Below, in pieces: positions 23,703 through 28,789 of a stretch of 28,789 nucleotides of DNA. The stretch is from positions 1-28,789 of the forward strand of contig CALCEJ010000073.1 in assembly GCA_937900465.1 (NCBI GenBank). The letters run 5' to 3'. Origin of the DNA: an uncultured Bacteroidales bacterium (GTDB taxonomy: Bacteria > Bacteroidota > Bacteroidia > Bacteroidales > UBA932). The notes beneath the pieces were generated by a model that was not told the DNA's origin, did no database searches, and was given only the letters and a program-made list of their open reading frames with translations. A program made the translations under genes and the position numbers. Each line of letters begins with the position of its first letter. Positions within the stretch are counted from its first letter, which is position 1.

Positions 23703-24467
23703 TTATTTTTCCGAGCATACGATCTGTCCGTCGAAGCGGAGGTCGACCGTCCTGTAACTGTGGTCCGGGGCTATGTTCCTGTAATAGGACTTCATTCTGG
23801 AAAACTTTTCCGCAACGGCGGTGGGCTGGCCCATCAGGAACCTCTCCTTTCCCCTTGCGGGGATAAGGATGAGATCTCCGGTCCGCTCGACGTGGATCTG
23901 GCCGATGCGGGAACTCCAGCCGTCTGTCTTTCTCATATAATCTATCATCGAGATTATCCCCCGGAGCCACTCGCCGCCCTCCTCGGGATATCCCTTGAAT
24001 CCGCGCTCCACCTTGACGGGGATGTCTCCGTCGACGATGGGTACTTTCTCCGCGAAGGCGGACTGCAGCGGGAAGACGAATCCTCCGGCGTCGCAGTACC
24101 ATCCGTTGCCGCCGTCCTGGAACCTCACGACCGGCTCCCTCTGGGTAACGCTGACGTGGATATTGCCGTCGTCCGTTATCCAGGCTTCCGCCTCACGGAC
24201 GGCGCTCTTTCCTTTAAGATACTTCTCAAGCCCGTCAAGGTTCAGGCTGTCGAGGCCCCTTCCCTTGAAGGTGACGTATTCTGAGGTCCATTTCCGGACA
24301 TCACCCTCGCTGACGAACTTCCGCTGGAGGCTGTCGGTAATGGTTGCAATTACCTCCTGGCAGGTGTCCGCCCGTCCCTTCCGGCCAAGGGATGCCGTCA
24401 CCGCCCACAGGGCGGCGAGCGCTACGACCGAGAGGATCTCGAGGGTGTGTCTCAGGAATGGTTTCAT
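23703..24467 (-). CDS. ftsQ: Cell division protein FtsQ
   Basis: Bitopic inner-membrane protein that links early and late division proteins in the periplasm. 254 residues with one membrane helix near the N-terminus (about 9-26, TLEILSVVALAALWAVTA), then a POTRA-like region ending with EAWITDDGNIHVSVTQREPV, the usual FtsQ block, and a beta domain with GWYCDAGGFVFPL. Overall similarity in this family is low, so the call leans on the block just named, topology and position between murC and ftsA. The start ATG shares one base with the murC stop (TGATG). Confidence 0.93.
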   Translation of the reverse strand: MKPFLRHTLEILSVVALAALWAVTASLGRKGRADTCQEVIATITDSLQRKFVSEGDVRKWTSEYVTFKGRGLDSLNLDGLEKYLKGKSAVREAEAWITDDGNIHVSVTQREPVVRFQDGGNGWYCDAGGFVFPLQSAFAEKVPIVDGDIPVKVERGFKGYPEEGGEWLRGIISMIDYMRKTDGWSSRIGQIHVERTGDLILIPARGKERFLMGQPTAVAEKFSRMKSYYRNIAPDHSYRTVDLRFDGQIVCSEK

Positions 24468-25822
24468 CAGCGGGCCTCAAGCAATTTGGTTATGGGCTCA
24501 ATAAAACGGTCTATATTTCCGGCGCCGAATGTCACAAGGACACCTTCGGGCCTTTCCCTTTCGAGAAGGTCCATCAGTTCCTCTTTCCGGATAAGGATTT
24601 TTTCCGCGGCGGTGACCTTCGAGAAGATAATCTCGGAGGTTACCCCCGGTATGGGCTCCTCCCTTGCGGGATAGATGTCGAGAAGAATCAGCCGGTCCAC
24701 TGCGCTGAGGGATTCTGCGAATTCGTCGGCGAAGTCCCTTGTGCGGGTGTAGAGATGGGGCTGGAAAATGGCTGTGAGTTTCCTCTCGGGGAACATGTCG
24801 CGGATTGAAGCGATTGCTGCTGCGAGTTCCGCCGGATGATGTGCGTAATCGTCGATGAAGCAGATGTCGGGGCGGAGGACGTGGGCCTCAAGACGGCGCT
24901 TGACGCCCAGGAAAGACGCTACGGCCTTTTTAACGGCTTCTCCCTTGATCCCCCAGGTGAGAGCGACGGCTGCCGCTGCGACGGTGTTCTCCGCATTGAC
25001 CCTTCCCGGGGTACCCACTTTCACCTCGGGGAGGATTCCCCACGGGGTCACAAGGTCGAAAACGTAGTTTCCGGTCTGTGTGACTGTTATACCCGATGCG
25101 TAGAAATCTGCCTCAGAATTGTCGAGGTGATACGTGTAGTATTTTGCCGGGGTGTGCTCCTTCTTTACGGGAATCCCAAGTTTGGCGATAAGGGTGCCGC
25201 TTACCTGCGAGGCAAAGGCGCGGAAAGCCTCCGTCACCTTCTCATAGGTTCCGTAAATGTCCAGGTGGTCCGGATCCACCGAGGTGATTACGGCAATTGT
25301 CGGGAACAGCTGGAGAAAGGAACGGTCGAATTCGTCCGCTTCCGCGACGGCCACCTCCGAGTGGCTCATCAGCATATTCGTCCCGTAGTTGCGGGAGATG
25401 CCTCCAAGGAAAGCGGAGCAGCCTTCGCCCGAATCCGTGAAGATATGGGCGATGAGGGTTGACGTGGTGGTCTTCCCGTGCGTGCCGGAAACGGCAAGGC
25501 ACTGCTGGCCCCGGGTGATTTCACCCAGCGCACGGGAGCGTTTGACGACGTTATAACCACCGGTTGTCACCTTCACGAGTTCTCCAAGGTCCGCGGGTAT
25601 CGCGGGCGTATATATCACAAGGGTATGGGCCTTGTCCTCCGGGACAAGGTCCGGGCGGTCTTCGTAGTGGACGGCGATGCCTTCTTCGATAAGCTTTTCC
25701 GTAAGCTCCGAAGGAGTCCTGTCATAGCCGCTCACCTCAAATCCCTTGAATTTGAAGTACCGTGCAAGGGCGCTCATTCCGATTCCGCCTATGCCTATTA
25801 AATATACCTTGTCGTAACTCAT
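24467..25822 (-). CDS. murC: UDP-N-acetylmuramate--L-alanine ligase
   Basis: ATP-dependent ligase adding L-alanine to UDP-MurNAc, the first peptide step of peptidoglycan synthesis. 451 residues, typical. The nucleotide fold starts VYLIGIGGIGMSALA; the ATP loop is GTHGKTT at 113-119. Further marks are AEADEFDRSFL, TSVDPDHLDIYGT, PGRVNAENTVAAAA and the C-terminal IDDYAHHPAEL and FQPHLYTRT blocks. The gene overlaps murG upstream by 4 bases (ATGA) and ftsQ downstream by one base. Confidence 0.98.
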   Translation of the reverse strand: MSYDKVYLIGIGGIGMSALARYFKFKGFEVSGYDRTPSELTEKLIEEGIAVHYEDRPDLVPEDKAHTLVIYTPAIPADLGELVKVTTGGYNVVKRSRALGEITRGQQCLAVSGTHGKTTTSTLIAHIFTDSGEGCSAFLGGISRNYGTNMLMSHSEVAVAEADEFDRSFLQLFPTIAVITSVDPDHLDIYGTYEKVTEAFRAFASQVSGTLIAKLGIPVKKEHTPAKYYTYHLDNSEADFYASGITVTQTGNYVFDLVTPWGILPEVKVGTPGRVNAENTVAAAAVALTWGIKGEAVKKAVASFLGVKRRLEAHVLRPDICFIDDYAHHPAELAAAIASIRDMFPERKLTAIFQPHLYTRTRDFADEFAESLSAVDRLILLDIYPAREEPIPGVTSEIIFSKVTAAEKILIRKEELMDLLERERPEGVLVTFGAGNIDRFIEPITKLLEAR

Positions 25823-26958
25823 TTCCTGCCTGTTATTCTGTAAACCTCGTCAGCGATTACCGCCGCTGCGTCGCGAAGGGCCATGGACTCGATGTTGCGG
25901 CGGAACATTTCCAGTTTATCCTCCTGTCCGAGCAGCTCCACGGCTGTTTTCATAAGGGTTTCCGGGGCGTCTGCGTCACGGACGATCGCTGCTGCATCCT
26001 TCCGGACGAGCGCCATGGCGTTGTGTGTCTGATGGTCTTCCGCGACGTTGGGGGAGGGAACGAATATCGTCGCTTTCCCCATCGCGCAGAGCTCCGATAC
26101 GGTGCTGGCTCCGCTGCGGCTGACCACAAGGTCCGCAGCGGCATATGCAAGGTCCATCCGGGAGATGAAATCGTAGTGACGGATTCCGGAGACCGGATGC
26201 TCCGCCATAAACTCATCCGTCCCGGCTTTATAGTACTTGCCGCACTGCCAGATGATCTCGATATCCTCTCCGCCGGGACAGCCGTCCAGTATCCATTTCC
26301 TTACGGCCTTGTTGAGAGTTCCGCTTCCGAGGCTTCCGCCGACGATGAATATGTGTTTTTTCCGGGGATCGAGCCCATAGAAGTCCATCGCCTCGGCCCT
26401 CTGCTCCGGCGTGGAGGGCGTTGATACCGCCTGCCGGATGGGATTCCCGGAGAGGACGATCCTGTCCTTGGGGAAAAACCTCTCCATACCTTCGTATGCG
26501 ACGCAGATGGACTGGACCCGTTTCCCGAGGATCTTGTTGGTAAGGCCGGCAAAGCCGTTCTGCTCCTGGATGAGGGAAGGGATCTTCATCGCCGTCGCTT
26601 CCCACAGAAGGGGAGCGCTCGCATAACCGCCGACGCCTATCGCCACGTCCGGACGGAACTCCTTCAGTAACTTTTTCGCCTTTGAAAGGCTTGAAAGGAC
26701 CTTGAAGGGAACTTTCAGGTCGTTGATTATGTTTTTCAGGCTAAGCTGACGCTGCATGCCCACGATGGGAAGGCCCACGATCTCAAAGCCTTCGGCCGGA
26801 ACCTTTTCCATTTCCATCTTGCCGGCAGCTCCCACAAAGAGAATCTCCGTACCGGGGCAGATCTCCTTGAGTTTTTTCGCAATGGACACGGCCGGGAAGA
26901 TATGTCCTCCCGTACCACCTCCGCTTATTATAGCTCTTATGGGCTTGTAATTTTCCAT
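25819..26958 (-). CDS. murG: UDP-GlcNAc:lipid I GlcNAc transferase MurG
   Basis: Adds GlcNAc to lipid I to make lipid II on the inner face of the membrane. From ATG at 26958 it has 379 residues. The N-terminal glycine loop GGGTGGH at 13-19 and GVGGYASAPLLWEA are donor/acceptor motifs; the C-terminal nucleotide-sugar site includes VGGSLGSGTLN and SRSGASTVSELCAMGKATIF. The frame opens further to 26982, but that would overlap ftsW and the family starts right before the glycine loop, so the shorter start is preferred. It begins 7 bases after the ftsW stop and has no visible Shine-Dalgarno site. Confidence 0.97.
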   Translation of the reverse strand: MENYKPIRAIISGGGTGGHIFPAVSIAKKLKEICPGTEILFVGAAGKMEMEKVPAEGFEIVGLPIVGMQRQLSLKNIINDLKVPFKVLSSLSKAKKLLKEFRPDVAIGVGGYASAPLLWEATAMKIPSLIQEQNGFAGLTNKILGKRVQSICVAYEGMERFFPKDRIVLSGNPIRQAVSTPSTPEQRAEAMDFYGLDPRKKHIFIVGGSLGSGTLNKAVRKWILDGCPGGEDIEIIWQCGKYYKAGTDEFMAEHPVSGIRHYDFISRMDLAYAAADLVVSRSGASTVSELCAMGKATIFVPSPNVAEDHQTHNAMALVRKDAAAIVRDADAPETLMKTAVELLGQEDKLEMFRRNIESMALRDAAAVIADEVYRITGRK

Positions 26959-26965
26959 ATCGTTG

Positions 26966-28375
26966 TTACTGCTGATAATCATCCAATGATTCGAGGGCCT
27001 CCAGGTCGTCCATCCTGTCGCCCACGGAGTTATCCCCCTCAGAGAGTTTGTGTTCGAGAAGAGGCTCGGCGTTATCCTCCCTCTGTTTCATCTTGTAGTG
27101 GACCTCCCGGCTTATCGAAAGGAGCATTCCGAATACTGCGCTGAACACCAGGAACGAGGACGTACCGTGGCTCACCAGCGGCAGCGTCTGTCCCGTCTGC
27201 GGGACGAACGGAAGGTGCACGTTGACGGCCATATGCATAAACGCCTGACCGGTTACAAGCATTATCAGACCCACGACAAGCATCTTGTCAAAATAGTCGT
27301 CGCAGTCCTTTGCGACAAGCGTTCCCCTCGCAAGGAGGCTGAAGTACAGAAGGATTATGAATAGCGCTCCCGCGATGCCGGTTTCCTCGATAATGAAACT
27401 GAACATATAGTCTCCGAAGATGACGGGGACCGCGTATTTCTGAGTGCTGTTTCCGATACCCTTTCCTAAAATGCCTCCCTCCTTGATTGCAATCTGGGCC
27501 CCTACAGGTTGTTTCAGCTTGTCCCTTGCGCTCTTCCAGGCCGTACTTTCCTGGGGAGAATTAACGAGCTGGTCCATGAGTTTTTCGTCGTCGCCCATTA
27601 TGCGGCTTATCGCAGTCCCGAAGCGGCTGTCCTTCAGTATGCCGGCCTTGTAGGCGAGGAAGAATCCTCCTACGGCAACCCCCAGCACAAGGACGGCGAA
27701 GACAACATCCCTCGCGTCAAGTCCTCCGATGAGAATCATCAGAATCATTATGATGGCAAGGAACAGGGCGGATGAGTTACTGCCCATCATTACCATCACG
27801 ATAACGGCGAACATCGGGAGATATATGCAAATTATCTTCTGCCATCCCGGCCTTCCTATCCAGGCCATCTTCTCCGACCGCGCGGCCCACCTGTTCAGAA
27901 TGCCGAATCCGTCCCGCTTGAAGGTGTCAAGGGCCCAAGCTATGTATATCACCATAAAGACCTTGACAAACTCATAGACGTGGATCTGCTTGCCGTGGAA
28001 CAGTATGACGCGCCGTGCTCCGTTGATCACACCGGCCTTGACGATGCCAAGATTGAGGTTGAAAACTAGAATCGCAAGGGAAACGAGGGAAATCCCTAGC
28101 CCGAAGAGAGCGAATGCCTTGTAGTACTTGCTTCTTCCAAGAAGGTAGAAAAGGATTCCGACGACAAGACCGGCCCCGACAGCTTTGAGCTGTTTGACCA
28201 TTATGGCGACACGGTCTATTCCCTTCCCGGAGTCAACCAGGAGGGGAGTCGACGAAAAAACTGAAATCACCGAGATCAGCATCAGAAGGACGGTCACCAT
28301 CAGGATGACCTTGTCCCCTGAGAATCTGTCCAGAAGATTCCAGACGCTTTTTTCCTTTACCTTTCCCTTGTCCAT
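26966..28375 (-). CDS. ftsW: Lipid II polymerase FtsW (SEDS family)
   Basis: Multi-spanning septal peptidoglycan glycosyltransferase working with FtsI. 469 residues with about ten hydrophobic segments. Family marks include INGARRVILFHGKQIHVYEF and KVFMVIY (normally GARRWI...QPSE), IAIKEGGILGKGIGNSTQK, IIEETGIAGALF and VPQTGQTLPLVSHGTSS. The last is a variant of the SEDS PFISYGGSS block (SHGTSS). A charged C-terminal tail of about 50 residues follows the last helix (SEGDNSVGDRMDDLEALESL). The gene sits 4 bases after murD and 7 before murG. Confidence 0.95.
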   Translation of the reverse strand: MDKGKVKEKSVWNLLDRFSGDKVILMVTVLLMLISVISVFSSTPLLVDSGKGIDRVAIMVKQLKAVGAGLVVGILFYLLGRSKYYKAFALFGLGISLVSLAILVFNLNLGIVKAGVINGARRVILFHGKQIHVYEFVKVFMVIYIAWALDTFKRDGFGILNRWAARSEKMAWIGRPGWQKIICIYLPMFAVIVMVMMGSNSSALFLAIIMILMILIGGLDARDVVFAVLVLGVAVGGFFLAYKAGILKDSRFGTAISRIMGDDEKLMDQLVNSPQESTAWKSARDKLKQPVGAQIAIKEGGILGKGIGNSTQKYAVPVIFGDYMFSFIIEETGIAGALFIILLYFSLLARGTLVAKDCDDYFDKMLVVGLIMLVTGQAFMHMAVNVHLPFVPQTGQTLPLVSHGTSSFLVFSAVFGMLLSISREVHYKMKQREDNAEPLLEHKLSEGDNSVGDRMDDLEALESLDDYQQ

Positions 28376-28379
28376 ATGA

Positions 28380-28789
28380 TTAAAGGTTCCTTACTGCGGC
28401 CTTGAACTGTTCGCCGCGGTCTTCGTAGTTGCGGAAAAGATCGAAGCTCGCGCAGCACGGGCTCAGCAAGACGACGTCTCCCGGAGCCGCGAAAGCGGCG
28501 CTTTTGCGGACGGCGTCCTCTGCGGAGAGAACGTCAGTGATGTTTTCGCTTCCGACGATCCCTTCGAATGCGGCGTGAATCTTCGAATTGTCAACGCCAA
28601 GGCACACAATCGCTTTCACCTTCTCGCGTACGAGCGGCTCCAGCACGCTGTAGTCGTTTCCCTTGTCTGTTCCGCCCACAATCCATACGACGGGCTTTTT
28701 CTGGCACTCGAGAGCGTACCACGCGGAGTCGATGTTGGTAGCCTTGGCTACTCCAACGCTATTTTTGATCTGTTCCCGCCCATGATGCT
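28380..28789 (-). CDS. murD: UDP-N-acetylmuramoylalanine--D-glutamate ligase, C-terminal part (cut by window end)
   Basis: Only the last 136 codons are present. They match the MurD C-terminal domain: KATNIDSAWYALE, VVWIVGGTDKGNDYS, VLLSPCCASFDLFRNYEDRG and a final EQFKAAVRNL. MurD adds D-glutamate to UDP-MurNAc-L-Ala. In the family KATN is preceded by a near-invariant NDS; here the residues read KNSVGVAKATN, which does not fit. This lies within 50 bases of the window edge, so it may be a genuine variant or faulty end sequence. Position upstream of ftsW supports the call. Confidence 0.9.
   Translation of the reverse strand, partial: HHGREQIKNSVGVAKATNIDSAWYALECQKKPVVWIVGGTDKGNDYSVLEPLVREKVKAIVCLGVDNSKIHAAFEGIVGSENITDVLSAEDAVRKSAAFAAPGDVVLLSPCCASFDLFRNYEDRGEQFKAAVRNL

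Noticed and set aside
1..28789. Transfer RNA, ribosomal RNA, riboswitch, insertion sequence or phage genes
   Set aside because: I read both strands and the intergenic gaps, which are nearly all under 60 bases, and found nothing with cloverleaf, transposase or integrase character.

Overview
The window is typical bacterial housekeeping DNA, most likely from the order Bacteroidales (phylum Bacteroidota). Evidence for this is the repeated promoter signature TAnnTTTG, often with an upstream TTTG about 19 bases away; near absence of Shine-Dalgarno sequences; a Porin_10-type outer-membrane barrel; lipoprotein signal peptides; and the division-gene order murD-ftsW-murG-murC-ftsQ-ftsA-ftsZ with no ddl between. 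GC content looks moderately high for the phylum. I cannot name a genus. The left end is a repeat array and the right end cuts murD, so this may be a whole assembly contig.

Layout. Bases 1-360 hold two tandem arrays (24-bp and 34-bp units) and no convincing gene. At 361-3098 (minus) lies an operon SRPBCC protein - RsmF-like rRNA m5C methyltransferase - queA. A divergent promoter pair separates it from a plus-strand block (3161-10603): Nudix hydrolase, M13 peptidase pepO, FtsX/LolE-like permease, Porin_10-type outer-membrane protein and an MltF-like lytic transglycosylase. Facing it on the minus strand is a glycerophosphodiester phosphodiesterase lipoprotein followed by fabF (10597-12656). Next come radC (plus) against a CoA-transferase/upp pair (minus), then mazG, prfA and queF (plus). 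From 17867 to the right end, all on the minus strand, runs the division and cell-wall (dcw) cluster murD(partial)-ftsW-murG-murC-ftsQ-ftsA-ftsZ, continuing with almost no gaps into gltX and pncB.

How the genes fit together. The dcw block makes the last cytoplasmic peptidoglycan precursors (MurD, MurC, MurG) and the division machine (FtsW, FtsQ, FtsA, FtsZ). The lytic transglycosylase and porin are envelope genes joined by a 4-base overlap. queA and queF belong to queuosine tRNA modification but lie in separate operons; queF is start-stop coupled to prfA (release factor 1). Packing is very tight: many start/stop overlaps, and convergent pairs whose ends overlap or nearly touch.

I found no novel multi-gene system, no CRISPR array, no mobile element and no RNA gene. 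The most interesting points are the G-rich repeats against the end of queA, promoters so close to start codons that some mRNAs should be almost leaderless, a glycine-rich tail on the porin, a shortened MltF-like protein, and a disrupted conserved motif in murD at the right end.
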